From Microbacterium keratanolyticum (GTDB lineage: Bacteria; Actinomycetota; Actinomycetes; Actinomycetales; Microbacteriaceae), in assembly GCF_016907255.1 (NCBI RefSeq), contig NZ_JAFBBQ010000001.1, positions 2,542,001-2,606,000 on the forward strand: a stretch of 64,000 nucleotides of DNA, read 5' to 3'. Of this stretch, positions 28,361 to 37,869 are shown in pieces. Below the pieces are notes generated by a model. It was not told the DNA's origin. It searched no databases and saw only the letters and a program-made list of their open reading frames with translations. A program made the translations under genes and the position numbers. How positions within the stretch are numbered: position 1 is the first letter of the stretch; every line of letters begins with the position of its first letter.

Positions 28361-28681
28361 GTGACGTATGTGATTGCTCTTCCGTGCGTCGATGTGAAGG
28401 ATCGCGCCTGCATCGACGAGTGCCCCGTGGACTGCATCTATGAGGGTGACCGGATGCTCTACATCCACCCCGACGAGTGCGTCGACTGCGGTGCCTGCGA
28501 ACCGGTGTGCCCGGTCGAGGCCATCTACTACGAGGATGATCTTCCCGAGGAGTGGGCCGACTACTACAAGGCCAACGTCGAGTTCTTCGACGAGGTCGGC
28601 TCGCCCGGCGGTGCCGCCAAGGTCGGTGTGATCCACTCGGACCACCCCGTCGTGAGCGCGCTTCCTCCGCAGGCCGAGTAG
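28361..28681 (+). CDS. fdxA: Seven-iron ferredoxin
   Basis: 106-residue soluble ferredoxin of the 3Fe-4S/4Fe-4S type. The N-terminal cysteine cluster [19 protein letters not shown] and the second [15 protein letters not shown] give the expected ligand set, and the acidic [18 protein letters not shown] tail is typical of actinobacterial FdxA/FdxC. Likely electron donor to P450s or other reductases. GTG start with a leaderless-type -10. The stop overlaps the dapC start by one base, so the two are probably co-transcribed. Confidence 0.95.
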   Translation: MTYVIALPCVDVKDRACIDECPVDCIYEGDRMLYIHPDECVDCGACEPVCPVEAIYYEDDLPEEWADYYKANVEFFDEVGSPGGAAKVGVIHSDHPVVSALPPQAE

Positions 28682-29799
28682 TGTCCGTCGGAAACCTGCC
28701 GGATTTCCCCTGGGACTCCGTCGCACCGTACGCCGCCACCGCGCGCGCCCATGCCGACGGAATCGTCGATCTCTCGATCGGCTCGCCCGTCGACGAGACG
28801 CCCCCGTTGGTGCGTGCCGCTCTGGCCGCAGCGACCGACGCGCACGCCTACCCGCAGACGGTCGGCACGCCGGCACTGCGCACCGCGATCGTGGACTGGT
28901 TCGCCCGTCGCCGCGGAGTGACGCATCTCACCACTGATCAGGTCGTTCCCACCGTCGGCTCGAAAGAGCTCGTCGCCCTGCTGCCCATGCTGCTGGGTGT
29001 CGGCGCGGGCGACACCGTCGTCTATCCGCGCGTCGCGTACCCGACGTACGAGGTCGGCGCCCGACTCGTGAACGCCACACCGCTGGCCTCCGATGATCCG
29101 GCCGAGTGGCCCGCGGGAACGCGCCTGATCTGGGTGAACTCGCCGGGCAACCCGGACGGGCGGGTATGGACGGCGGAAGAGCTGGCTGCTGCCGTCGCGC
29201 GCGCCCGCGAACTGGGTGCGGTCATCGTGGGTGACGAATGCTACGCAGAGCTCGGCTGGGATGCTCCGTGGAACACCACGCCGATCCCGTCTTTGCTCGA
29301 CGCGCGCGTGACCGGCGGCGACGACACGGGAGTGCTCGTCACCTACTCGCTCAGCAAGCAGTCGAACCTGGCCGGCTACCGGGCGGCGTTTCTCGCCGGG
29401 GACGAGGCGCTCATCGCCTCCGTCACCACAGTGCGCAAGCATCTCGGTCTCATGGTGCCGTGGCCGGTGCAGCACGCGATGGTCGCCGCGCTCAGCGACG
29501 ATGCGCACGTGCAGGTTCAGAAGGAGCGCTACCGCGAGCGGCGCGACATCCTGCTGCCGGCCCTGCGTGAAGCCGGTTTCCGCGTCGATCAGTCGGAGGC
29601 GGGGCTCTACCTCTGGGTGACCGAGGGGCGTGACGCCTGGGAGACGATGCAGCGCCTCGCCGAGATCGGGATCCTGGCAGGACCGGGGCCCTTCTACGGT
29701 GCTGACGCGGTGCAGTATGTGCGACTGTCGCTCACTGCGACGACCCCCAGGGTGCATGCCGCCGCCGAGCGGTTGCGCGACAGCATCCGGAATCTGTAG
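28681..29799 (+). CDS. dapC: N-succinyldiaminopimelate aminotransferase
   Basis: 372-residue fold-type I PLP aminotransferase. LSIGSPVDETPPLVRAAL, VNSPGNPDGRVW and the PLP-lysine motif YSLSKQSNLAGYR identify the actinobacterial DapC group, which uses glutamate to aminate N-succinyl-2-amino-6-ketopimelate. It fits with dapD and dapE about 4-5 kb downstream. The GTG at 28681 shares one base with the fdxA stop; the earlier in-frame ATG is inside fdxA. Confidence 0.9.
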   Translation: MSVGNLPDFPWDSVAPYAATARAHADGIVDLSIGSPVDETPPLVRAALAAATDAHAYPQTVGTPALRTAIVDWFARRRGVTHLTTDQVVPTVGSKELVALLPMLLGVGAGDTVVYPRVAYPTYEVGARLVNATPLASDDPAEWPAGTRLIWVNSPGNPDGRVWTAEELAAAVARARELGAVIVGDECYAELGWDAPWNTTPIPSLLDARVTGGDDTGVLVTYSLSKQSNLAGYRAAFLAGDEALIASVTTVRKHLGLMVPWPVQHAMVAALSDDAHVQVQKERYRERRDILLPALREAGFRVDQSEAGLYLWVTEGRDAWETMQRLAEIGILAGPGPFYGADAVQYVRLSLTATTPRVHAAAERLRDSIRNL

Positions 29800-29940
29800 A
29801 AGACCACAGTCGAACGTCGGTACCTCTTGGCGATTGTCACAGTAGGTGTCCGGGCGCACTAGGCTGTAAAGGCGATTTGGCTTCCAGAGCCGTGGCATTC
29901 GCGTGCCATTACGAATAATCGCCCTCGACGAACAACCTGC

Positions 29941-29947
29941 AAGGAGG
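29941..29947 (+). promoter_or_regulatory. Strong ribosome-binding site of gltA
   Basis: AAGGAGG, five bases before GTG 29953, is a near-perfect anti-16S match and fixes the start. The preceding gap (29800-29940) holds a TAGGCT at 29860-29865 that may be the -10. Confidence 0.75.
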
Positions 29948-29952
29948 TCCGC

Positions 29953-31248
<1,296 letters not shown>

Positions 31249-31254
31249 GCGGAG

Positions 31255-31300
31255 AGAAAAGGCTGGCTGCCCCGTTGCGACGGGGCAGCCAGCCTTTTCT
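31255..31300. terminator. Strong bidirectional terminator between gltA and the DEAD-box gene
   Basis: Perfect 21-bp stem with a TGCG loop: 31255-31275 pairs with 31280-31300. The A-rich start and T-rich end give U-runs on both strands, so it can end both converging transcripts. Confidence 0.9.
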
Positions 31301-31318
31301 TATGCCGTGCTGTGCCGA

Positions 31319-32818
31319 CTACGGGCGCTGGGCGCGGCGCGGCTGGCGCGCGGGACGCGCGGTCGCATCCGAGGCGCGTCGATTGTCACGCGGCTCGTGG
31401 CGGGATGCGGGGGCCTGACCGGTGTGCGCCTGCGCGGCACGCGTCTGCGTCCCCTGCGTCGCGGCAGGACGGCCCTGCGGGGAGTGACGCGGTGCGGACG
31501 AGCGCTGACCGGCCTGGGCCTGGCCGCCCTGGCCGGAGCCGCCGCGGCGACGGCGTCCCTGACCCGCGCCCTGTCCCTGAGGTGCCCCGGCCGGCTTCTT
31601 CTTGGCGGCGGGTCGCGCCTGCTGCTGCACCGGAACCGGCTTGACGTAAGGCGCGTGCTCACCGACGAGCTCGACGACGGCGGCGCTGTCGGCCGTGACC
31701 TGCTCGATGCCGACCGCGATCTGCGCCTTGCGCAGGAGGTCCTTCACATCGCGACGCTGCTCGGGCATGAGGATCGTGACGACCGTGCCGGAAGCGCCGG
31801 CGCGTGCCGTGCGCCCCGAGCGGTGCAGGTACGCCTTGTGCTCCGCCGGCGGGTCGACGTGGACGACGAGTTCGACGTTGTCGACGTGCACGCCGCGGGC
31901 GGCGACATCGGTCGCGACGAGCACACGCACGCCGCCGTCAGCCGGGTCGCCGGAGAAGGCCGCGAGGTTGCGCTCACGTGCGTTCTGCGACAGGTTTCCG
32001 TGCAGATCCACGGCGGGGATGCCCGACGACGTCAGCTGCTTCGCGAGCTTCTTCGCCTGGTGCTTGGTGCGGGTGAAGAGGATGCGGCGCCCGAGGCCCG
32101 ACGCGAGCGTCTGCACGAGCTCCTTCTTGGCGTCGGCGTCGCGCACCTCGAGCACGCGGTGCTCCATGTCGGCTTCCGGCACGCTCGACTCGTCGACCTC
32201 GTGGCTGACGGCGTTCGTGAGGAACTTGCGCGCCAGGGTGTCGATGCCGTTGTCGAGTGTTGCGCTGAACAGCAGACGCTGACCACCCGAGGGCGTGGCG
32301 TTGAGAATGCGTGTGACACCGGGCAGGAAGCCGAGATCAGCCATGTGGTCTGCCTCGTCGAGCACAGAGACCTTCACGGCATCCAGCCGGACGACGCCCT
32401 GCTTCATGAGGTCTTCGAGGCGGCCGGGGCAGGCGACGATGATGTCGACGCCGCGTCGCATCGCGTCTTCCTGGGGGCGCTGGCTGACGCCACCGAAGAT
32501 CGTGGTCACGCGCAGGCCGGCGGCCTTCGCCAAGGGCTCAAGGGTCGCCGCGATCTGGGTGGCGAGTTCGCGGGTCGGTGCGAGCACGAGGCCGCGCGGG
32601 TGGCCCGGGCGGGCAGACGTGCCAGTGAGACGCGCGACGAGCGGCAGCGAGAACGCGATGGTCTTGCCGCTGCCGGTGCGGCCACGGCCGAGCAGGTCGC
32701 GCCCGGCGAGAGAGTCGGGCAGGGTGTCGCGCTGGATGGGGAACGGCTCGGTCTTGCCCGAGGCGGTGAGGACGGCGGCCAGCGGAGCGGGCACGCCAAG
32801 GTCAGTGAAAGAGGTCAT
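31319..32818 (-). CDS. DEAD-box RNA helicase
   Basis: 499 residues. The helicase core is complete: Q-motif region, GRTGSGKT, PTRELA, DEAD (SVLDEADHMADLGF), SAT (LLFSATLDNG), [13 protein letters not shown] and HRSGRTARAG. The C-terminal ~110 residues are Gln/Ala/Gly/Arg-rich and disordered. Start ATG 32818 has GGAGA six bases upstream on the minus strand; 23 earlier in-frame codons are not family-like. A role in ribosome assembly, RNA decay or cold adaptation is likely. A second DEAD-box gene lies at 46.4-47.9 kb. Confidence 0.93.
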   Translation of the reverse strand: MTSFTDLGVPAPLAAVLTASGKTEPFPIQRDTLPDSLAGRDLLGRGRTGSGKTIAFSLPLVARLTGTSARPGHPRGLVLAPTRELATQIAATLEPLAKAAGLRVTTIFGGVSQRPQEDAMRRGVDIIVACPGRLEDLMKQGVVRLDAVKVSVLDEADHMADLGFLPGVTRILNATPSGGQRLLFSATLDNGIDTLARKFLTNAVSHEVDESSVPEADMEHRVLEVRDADAKKELVQTLASGLGRRILFTRTKHQAKKLAKQLTSSGIPAVDLHGNLSQNARERNLAAFSGDPADGGVRVLVATDVAARGVHVDNVELVVHVDPPAEHKAYLHRSGRTARAGASGTVVTILMPEQRRDVKDLLRKAQIAVGIEQVTADSAAVVELVGEHAPYVKPVPVQQQARPAAKKKPAGAPQGQGAGQGRRRRGGSGQGGQAQAGQRSSAPRHSPQGRPAATQGTQTRAAQAHTGQAPASRHEPRDNRRASDATARPARQPRRAQRP

Positions 32819-33037
32819 TGAGAATCTCCGTGCGCGCACGAACGAGGGCGCGCAGATAAGGGTGGGCGACGGCGCGGGATCGCGCATCGGTTCGCCGTTC
32901 GAGAAGGCAAGAGGCCTGAATCGAGAGGGGAGCCGGTGGCTCGTTCTCTCGTTGAGAATCCTGAATCTGACGACGCAGCTGCCCGGCTTTACGCGCAGGC
33001 AACTGAACGACTCTACCAGGAGTTCGCTGAGCGGATG

Positions 33038-33985
33038 CTACGCGTGCAGCGCCTCGTTCAGCGTGACACCGACACCCGCACGGCGCACGGCTTCGACCGC
33101 ACCCGTCAGCGAGTTTCGTCGATAGAGCAGCCCGTTCTCGCCGGAGAGGTCAGCACCCTTGACGATCGGCAGCGCGCCCGTGGCATCCGGCGCCTCGTCG
33201 GCGCGGATGATCTTGCTGCCCGCGGTGACGTACAGCCCGGCTTCGACGACGCAGTCATCGCCGAGGGAGATGCCGATGCCCGCGTTCGCGCCGAGGAGGG
33301 TTCGGGCGCCGATGGCGACCCGATGCGAACCTCCGCCGGACAGCGTTCCCATGATGGAGGCGCCGCCGCCGATGTCACTGCCGTCGCCCACGACGACGCC
33401 CTGCGAGATGCGACCTTCCACCATGGAGGCGCCGAGGGTGCCGGCGTTGAAGTTGACGAAACCCTCGTGCATGACGGTCGTGCCGGGGGAGAGGTAGGCG
33501 CCGAGACGCACGCGCGAGGCGTCCGCGATGCGCACCCCTTCGGGCAGCACGTAGTCGGTGAGGCGCGGGAACTTGTCGAGCCCCTGCACCTGGATGCCGG
33601 CGCGCTGCAGCGCCGGACGCAGCAGCGCGGCATCCGAAGGAAGCATCGGCCCCGCGGAGGTCCAGGCGACGTTCGGAAGGAAACCGAAGATGCCGTCGAG
33701 GTTGAGCTCGTTCGGGCGTACCAGCAGATGCGACAGGGCGTGCAGACGCAGGTAGACGTCGGCGGTCGATGATGCGGGAGCGTCGAGGTCGATCTCAAGC
33801 TCGATCGCCTGCAGCGTGATGCGGCGACGCTCGTCGGCGCCCGCATCGGACTGCAGGTCAGCAGCGGAGGTGGCGTCCGCCGGGCGTGCACCCCGGCCGA
33901 GCGAGGGGAACCACGCATCGAGGATCGTGCCATCGGAGGCGATCGTGGTGAGTCCTGTACCCCAAACGGTGCGCGCGTGCGTCAT
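33038..33985 (-). CDS. dapD: Tetrahydrodipicolinate N-succinyltransferase
   Basis: 315-residue acyltransferase of the actinobacterial DapD type, transferring succinyl from succinyl-CoA in the lysine/diaminopimelate pathway. The left-handed beta-helix hexapeptide region runs from about 160 to 270 (RVRLGAYLSPGTTVMHEGFV, FNAGTLGASMVEGRIS, GGGASIMGTLSGGG). ATG 33985 is chosen because TAGCCT lies seven bases before it. Divergent from dapE across 73 bases. Confidence 0.95.
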   Translation of the reverse strand: MTHARTVWGTGLTTIASDGTILDAWFPSLGRGARPADATSAADLQSDAGADERRRITLQAIELEIDLDAPASSTADVYLRLHALSHLLVRPNELNLDGIFGFLPNVAWTSAGPMLPSDAALLRPALQRAGIQVQGLDKFPRLTDYVLPEGVRIADASRVRLGAYLSPGTTVMHEGFVNFNAGTLGASMVEGRISQGVVVGDGSDIGGGASIMGTLSGGGSHRVAIGARTLLGANAGIGISLGDDCVVEAGLYVTAGSKIIRADEAPDATGALPIVKGADLSGENGLLYRRNSLTGAVEAVRRAGVGVTLNEALHA

Positions 33986-33992
33986 TCCATCA

Positions 33993-33998
33993 AGGCTA
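33993..33998 (-). promoter_or_regulatory. -10 box of probable leaderless start (dapD)
   Basis: TAGCCT on the minus strand, seven bases before ATG 33985. Confidence 0.55.
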
Positions 33999-34046
33999 GC
34001 GAACGTGAGAAGCCGCACGCGCCCGTGTGTCGTCTCGCGTCGCAAG

Positions 34047-34052
34047 TAGGCT
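34047..34052 (+). promoter_or_regulatory. -10 box of probable leaderless start (dapE)
   Basis: TAGGCT, six bases before ATG 34059. The dapD and dapE boxes are back to back within 60 bases, which allows co-regulation. Confidence 0.6.
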
Positions 34053-34058
34053 GATCAC

Positions 34059-35132
34059 ATGGCGCTCGATCTTCGGCTCTCCTCCCTCGACATCACGCGC
34101 GCGATCTGCGATGTGTACAGCGTGTCGGGATCCGAGCGGCATCTGGCCGACCTCATCGAGGACGCACTCGGCGCCTATCCGCACCTGCGGGTGCTTCGTC
34201 ACGGCAACACGATCGTGGCCCGCACCGAACTCGGCCGCAGCCAGCGAGTCGTCATCGCCGGGCACATCGACACGGTCCCCGTGAACGCGAACCTCCCCAC
34301 CCGAGACATCGAGATCGACGGCACGCCCTACCTGTGGGGTCGCGGCACGGTCGACATGAAAGCCGGCGTCGCGGTGCAGCTCAAGCTCGCCGCAGAACTC
34401 ACAGACCCTCCGATCGACATCACCTGGATGTGGTACGACAACGAAGAGGTCGATGCATCACTCAACGGACTCGCCCTGCTCGCCGCGCAGCATCCGGAGC
34501 TCTTCGTCGCCGACTTCGCGATCCTCGGCGAGCCGACGGACGGGCAGATCGAGGGCGGTTGCAACGGCACGCTGCGCGCGAGCGTGCGCACGAGCGGAGT
34601 GCGTGCGCACAGTGCGCGGTCGTGGGTCGGCGAGAACGCGATCCACCGGGCAGCGCCCATCCTCATGCGCCTGGCCGAGTACCGCGCACGGGAGGTCGCG
34701 GTGGAGGGGCTCGTCTACCGCGAGGGCCTGAACGCCGTGGGGATCTCGGGCGGCATCGCAGGCAACGTGATTCCCGATTCCTGCGTCGTCGAGGTCAACT
34801 ATCGCTTCGCCCCGGACAAGACGGCCGCGGAGGCGGCCGAGTACGTCCGCAAGGTCTTCGCCGGCTTCACTGTCGACATCACGGACGCCGCCGATGGCGC
34901 GCGCCCAGGACTCGATGCCCCGATCGCACAGCAGTTCCTCGCCGCGGTCGGCGCCACCGCGCATCCGAAGTACGGGTGGACGGATGTCGCCCGCTTCTCC
35001 GCACTCGGGATCCCCGCGGTCAACTACGGCCCCGGCGACCCGCATCTCGCGCACCACGACGAGGAGCGGGTGCCGGTGGCGCAGATCCTCGCCGTTGAAG
35101 AAGGCCTGCGCGCCTGGTTGAGCGCGCGCTGA
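34059..35132 (+). CDS. dapE: Succinyl-diaminopimelate desuccinylase
   Basis: 357-residue M20-family di-zinc hydrolase releasing succinate from N-succinyl-LL-DAP. Metal-ligand segments are visible: VIAGHIDTVPV, GRGTVDMKAGVA, WYDNEEVDA and the C-terminal GPGDPHLAHHDEE. The dimerisation domain lies in the middle. With DapC and DapD it supplies meso-DAP/LL-DAP for lysine and peptidoglycan. It is followed after seven bases by the glycosyltransferase gene, possibly as one transcript. Confidence 0.95.
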   Translation: MALDLRLSSLDITRAICDVYSVSGSERHLADLIEDALGAYPHLRVLRHGNTIVARTELGRSQRVVIAGHIDTVPVNANLPTRDIEIDGTPYLWGRGTVDMKAGVAVQLKLAAELTDPPIDITWMWYDNEEVDASLNGLALLAAQHPELFVADFAILGEPTDGQIEGGCNGTLRASVRTSGVRAHSARSWVGENAIHRAAPILMRLAEYRAREVAVEGLVYREGLNAVGISGGIAGNVIPDSCVVEVNYRFAPDKTAAEAAEYVRKVFAGFTVDITDAADGARPGLDAPIAQQFLAAVGATAHPKYGWTDVARFSALGIPAVNYGPGDPHLAHHDEERVPVAQILAVEEGLRAWLSAR

Positions 35133-35139
35133 CGCCGGC

Positions 35140-36372
35140 ATGTCCGCCGCATCCGCGCCATCCTGGCTCTCCTCTGCCGCCCAGCGTGTGCGGCGCCTGC
35201 CGGCGCCCCTCACGATCGCACTGATCTACCTGGCTGCCCGGGCGATCACGACCGCCTTCCTCGCGGTCGCGGCCGCGCAGTCGACCGCGCTGTCGCGCTT
35301 CGGCGCGGGGGCGACCATCGGGGATCTGTCTCTCGGTTGGGACGCGCAGTGGTACTGGCTGATCGCGGTCGCCGGTTATCCGAGTGAACTGCCTCTGACC
35401 GACGCCGGAGAGGTGGCCGAGAACGCCTGGGCGTTCATGCCGCTGTATCCGATGCTCGCCCGGGTGATCGGGCTGCCGCTCGGCAGCTGGGGCGCGGGGG
35501 CCGTCGTGGTGTCCTTCGTCGCCGGGTACCTCGGATGCCTCGCCCTGCATCGTCTGCTCTCGCCGCGCATCGGGGGTGGTGCAGCGCTCGTCGCGGTGGT
35601 GTTCTTCGCGAACGGTCCGCTCGCGGCGCTGTTCCAGGTCGGGTATGCCGAGTCCCTTGCGATGCTGTTCCTGCTCCTCGCACTGGATGCGGTCCTTCGG
35701 CGTCGCTACTTCTGGTTGTACCTGCTAGTGCCTGTGCTCGGGTTCACGCGACCCGGGGTGCTCGCGTTCGCGCTGTTCCTCGGGCTGGTGCTGGTGTGGC
35801 GCTGGACGCGCCGGCGCATAGATCCGCTGCCAGGAACCGAGATCGCGCACTTCTTCGCGCTCGGTGCGCTGGCGACGGTCGTCGGATTCTCGTGGCAGAT
35901 CGTCGCGGCCGTCGTGACGGGCGATCCGGGTGCCTATCTGGCGACCGAACTCGCCTGGCGGCGCAACTGGGGATCGAGCGGGGCAGCCGGCTTCATTCCG
36001 TTCGAGGGATGGGTCGATGCATCCGCCTTCTGGTTCACGTTCTGGGGGCTGCCCGCCTTCCTCGGGCCCGTCGTGCTCGTGCTTCTCGTGGCGGGTGCGG
36101 CGGCGCTGCTGCTGTTCGACCGTCGTGTGCGCGCGCTGGGTGTCGAGGTGCGGCTGTGGAGTGCGAGCTACCTGCTCTACCTGCTGGCCGTGTTCTTCCC
36201 GCAGTCGAGCACGCTGCGGCTGCTGTTCCCGCTCACACCGCTCTGGGGGGCCGTGGCGATTCCGCGCTCCTGGTGGTACCGGGCGGGCGTGCTCGTGCTG
36301 TGTCTCGGAGCCCAGGCAGCCTGGATCTACAACATATATGCGATGGGTGACACCTTCTGGAGAGTGCCTTGA
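35140..36372 (+). CDS. PIG-V-like membrane mannosyltransferase
   Basis: 410-residue polytopic membrane protein with about ten hydrophobic segments. The opening WDAQWYWLIAVAGYPSE is the luminal-loop motif of PIG-V-like GT-C glycosyltransferases (aspartate in the first extracytoplasmic loop), followed by ENAWAFMPLYPMLARVIG. Such enzymes use polyprenyl-phosphate sugars to mannosylate lipids or proteins outside the membrane. The acceptor is not deducible. It starts seven bases after dapE without a clear ribosome site. Confidence 0.8.
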   Translation: MSAASAPSWLSSAAQRVRRLPAPLTIALIYLAARAITTAFLAVAAAQSTALSRFGAGATIGDLSLGWDAQWYWLIAVAGYPSELPLTDAGEVAENAWAFMPLYPMLARVIGLPLGSWGAGAVVVSFVAGYLGCLALHRLLSPRIGGGAALVAVVFFANGPLAALFQVGYAESLAMLFLLLALDAVLRRRYFWLYLLVPVLGFTRPGVLAFALFLGLVLVWRWTRRRIDPLPGTEIAHFFALGALATVVGFSWQIVAAVVTGDPGAYLATELAWRRNWGSSGAAGFIPFEGWVDASAFWFTFWGLPAFLGPVVLVLLVAGAAALLLFDRRVRALGVEVRLWSASYLLYLLAVFFPQSSTLRLLFPLTPLWGAVAIPRSWWYRAGVLVLCLGAQAAWIYNIYAMGDTFWRVP

Positions 36373-36458
36373 GCGTCATCTGAGGGCGCGTGCGGGCGAC
36401 ACTGTCGTCAAAACCGATAAACTTGCGGTAACGACCACCGAGGAAAGGGAGCACCGCG

Positions 36459-36632
36459 ATGGCAGCGATGAAGCCGAGGACCGGCGACGGACCCATGGAG
36501 GCCGTGAAGGAAGGACGACTCATCATCGTCCGTGTTCCGCTTGAGGGTGGCGGACGCCTGGTCGTCTCTGTAAACGACGCAGAGGCCAAGGAGTTGCACG
36601 GCGTGCTTGACGCCGTCGTCAACCCGGCCTGA
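36459..36632 (+). CDS. DUF3117 small protein
   Basis: 57-residue protein too short for a 60-residue cutoff. It begins MAAMKPRTGDGPMEAVKEGR and continues LIIVRVPLEGGGRLVVSVND, the highly conserved actinobacterial DUF3117 sequence. AGGAAAGGGAG lies 7-17 bases before the ATG. Function unknown. The gene is monocistronic between the glycosyltransferase gene and a strong terminator. Near-invariance across actinobacteria suggests an essential or ribosome-linked role, which is inference. Confidence 0.92.
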   Translation: MAAMKPRTGDGPMEAVKEGRLIIVRVPLEGGGRLVVSVNDAEAKELHGVLDAVVNPA

Positions 36633-36648
36633 TATTACTTCGACGGTA

Positions 36649-36687
36649 AGAAGGGGTGAGAAGCGCGCAGCGCTTCTCACCCCTTCT
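36649..36687. terminator. Bidirectional terminator between DUF3117 and O-methyltransferase genes
   Basis: Perfect 18-bp stem (36649-36666 with 36670-36687) and a GCA loop, ending CCCCTTCT on the plus strand. It lies between two converging genes. Confidence 0.85.
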
Positions 36688-36707
36688 GCGTACGCAGCGC
36701 GTGCCGC

Positions 36708-37349
36708 TCAGGCGCTTTCTGCCGCGATGCTCGTGAGCTGGAGGAGGCCTTCGCCGACCGTTGAGATCGCGGCGAGCACGGCCGCGGACTGCTGCGTCTC
36801 CTGGATGAGGGAGCGGTAGGCGACCGTGACGGCGTCGCGCTGTACAGGATCTGCGACGCGGCCACCCGCAAGGATGCGCGGGACCAGCACAGTGCCGCCT
36901 GCGCGGACGAGACGCAGACCATGCTCGACGTACTCGATGACGTTCTCCGGGTCGGCGTCCACGAACACGATGTCGTATGCGGCCTCGTTCATGCGGGGCA
37001 GCACATCGGCGGCGCGTCCGGTGATGAACCGGGTGCGAGTGGCGGGGATCTTCGCGTCATGGAAGGCACTGCGGGCCGCGGCAAGGTGCTCGGGCTCATT
37101 GTCGATGGAGGTCAGCACAGCCTTGGGAGCGCCGCGCATGAGCCAGAGTCCGGAGACGCCGGCGCCGGTGCCGATCTCGAGGATCGCCCTGGCGTCGGTT
37201 GCGGCAGCGAGGAGCGCGCTCTGCGCGCCCACTCCTGCGCTGATCGGGGCCGCGCCCAGCTCGACCGCGTGCGCGCGTGCACGAGCGATCGCATCGGGCT
37301 CGACGATGGCCTCGCGGATGTATCGCGCGTTGGCGTCGTGCTCGCTCAC
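36708..37349 (-). CDS. O-methyltransferase family protein
   Basis: 213-residue class I SAM methyltransferase. Motif I is ILEIGTGAGVSGLW (about 79-92), followed by a SIDNEPEHLAAAR acidic loop and the metal-binding-type YDIVFVDADPENVIEY. It resembles the Rv1220c O-methyltransferase encoded near tatB in Mycobacterium. The GTG start at 37349 has GGAGG four bases upstream on the minus strand; 62 more open codons upstream are not family-like. The substrate is unknown. Divergent from tatB. Confidence 0.88.
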   Translation of the reverse strand: MSEHDANARYIREAIVEPDAIARARAHAVELGAAPISAGVGAQSALLAAATDARAILEIGTGAGVSGLWLMRGAPKAVLTSIDNEPEHLAAARSAFHDAKIPATRTRFITGRAADVLPRMNEAAYDIVFVDADPENVIEYVEHGLRLVRAGGTVLVPRILAGGRVADPVQRDAVTVAYRSLIQETQQSAAVLAAISTVGEGLLQLTSIAAESA

Positions 37350-37458
37350 TGGTCCTCCGTTGGCCGGGTCTCGGGCACCGCGCGTCGACCGTGCGGTGTT
37401 TTCGCGGCCGCATCCAGCGTAAAGCGCGAACAGCACCATCGCGCTCAGGCGCGACGGG

Positions 37459-37464
37459 TACGCT
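37459..37464 (+). promoter_or_regulatory. -10 box of probable leaderless start (tatB)
   Basis: TACGCT, six bases before ATG 37471; no Shine-Dalgarno. Confidence 0.55.
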
Positions 37465-37470
37465 GAACAC

Positions 37471-37854
37471 ATGAACTTCAACGGGATCACGCTCGAGAAG
37501 CTCGTGCTGATCGCCGTGATCGCGGGGATCATCATCGGGCCGGAGAAACTGCCGGGCTATGCCGAGAAACTCGCGCAGATGGTGCGCAAGGGCGGCGAGA
37601 TGCTCAAGGGCGCGCGGAGCCGCATGCGCGAAGAGATCGGCGCGGAGGCGGACGACCTCGACTGGCGAAAGCTCGATCCGCGTCAGTACGACCCCCGTCG
37701 CATCATCCGTGATGCTCTGCTCGATGACTCGCCCCCGCCGCGTCCGAGCGGCCAGAGCGCGATCGTCGAGCCGGCGAAGCCCGCGGTCCCCAGCGTTCTC
37801 GGGCGGGAGTTCTCTCGCGAGACACCCCCGCCGTTCGACCTCGAAGCGACCTGA
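37471..37854 (+). CDS. tatB: TatB-type twin-arginine translocase subunit
   Basis: 127 residues. One N-terminal helix (about 9-24, KLVLIAVIAGIIIGPEKLPG) is followed by an amphipathic helix (YAEKLAQMVRKGGEMLKGAR) and a charged, Pro-rich tail. The PEKLP hinge after the helix is the TatA/B hallmark. The length and neighbourhood (O-methyltransferase, mrp) favour TatB. It works with TatA/TatC, not in this window, to recognise folded twin-arginine substrates. Confidence 0.85.
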   Translation: MNFNGITLEKLVLIAVIAGIIIGPEKLPGYAEKLAQMVRKGGEMLKGARSRMREEIGAEADDLDWRKLDPRQYDPRRIIRDALLDDSPPPRPSGQSAIVEPAKPAVPSVLGREFSRETPPPFDLEAT

Positions 37855-37869
37855 CCGGCGCTGACCGAC

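Noticed and set aside
32936..33772. Plus-strand frame starting VARSLVENPESDD in the gap before dapD
   Set aside because: The first residues look plausible, but the frame runs antisense through most of dapD and becomes non-protein-like; there is no ribosome site.
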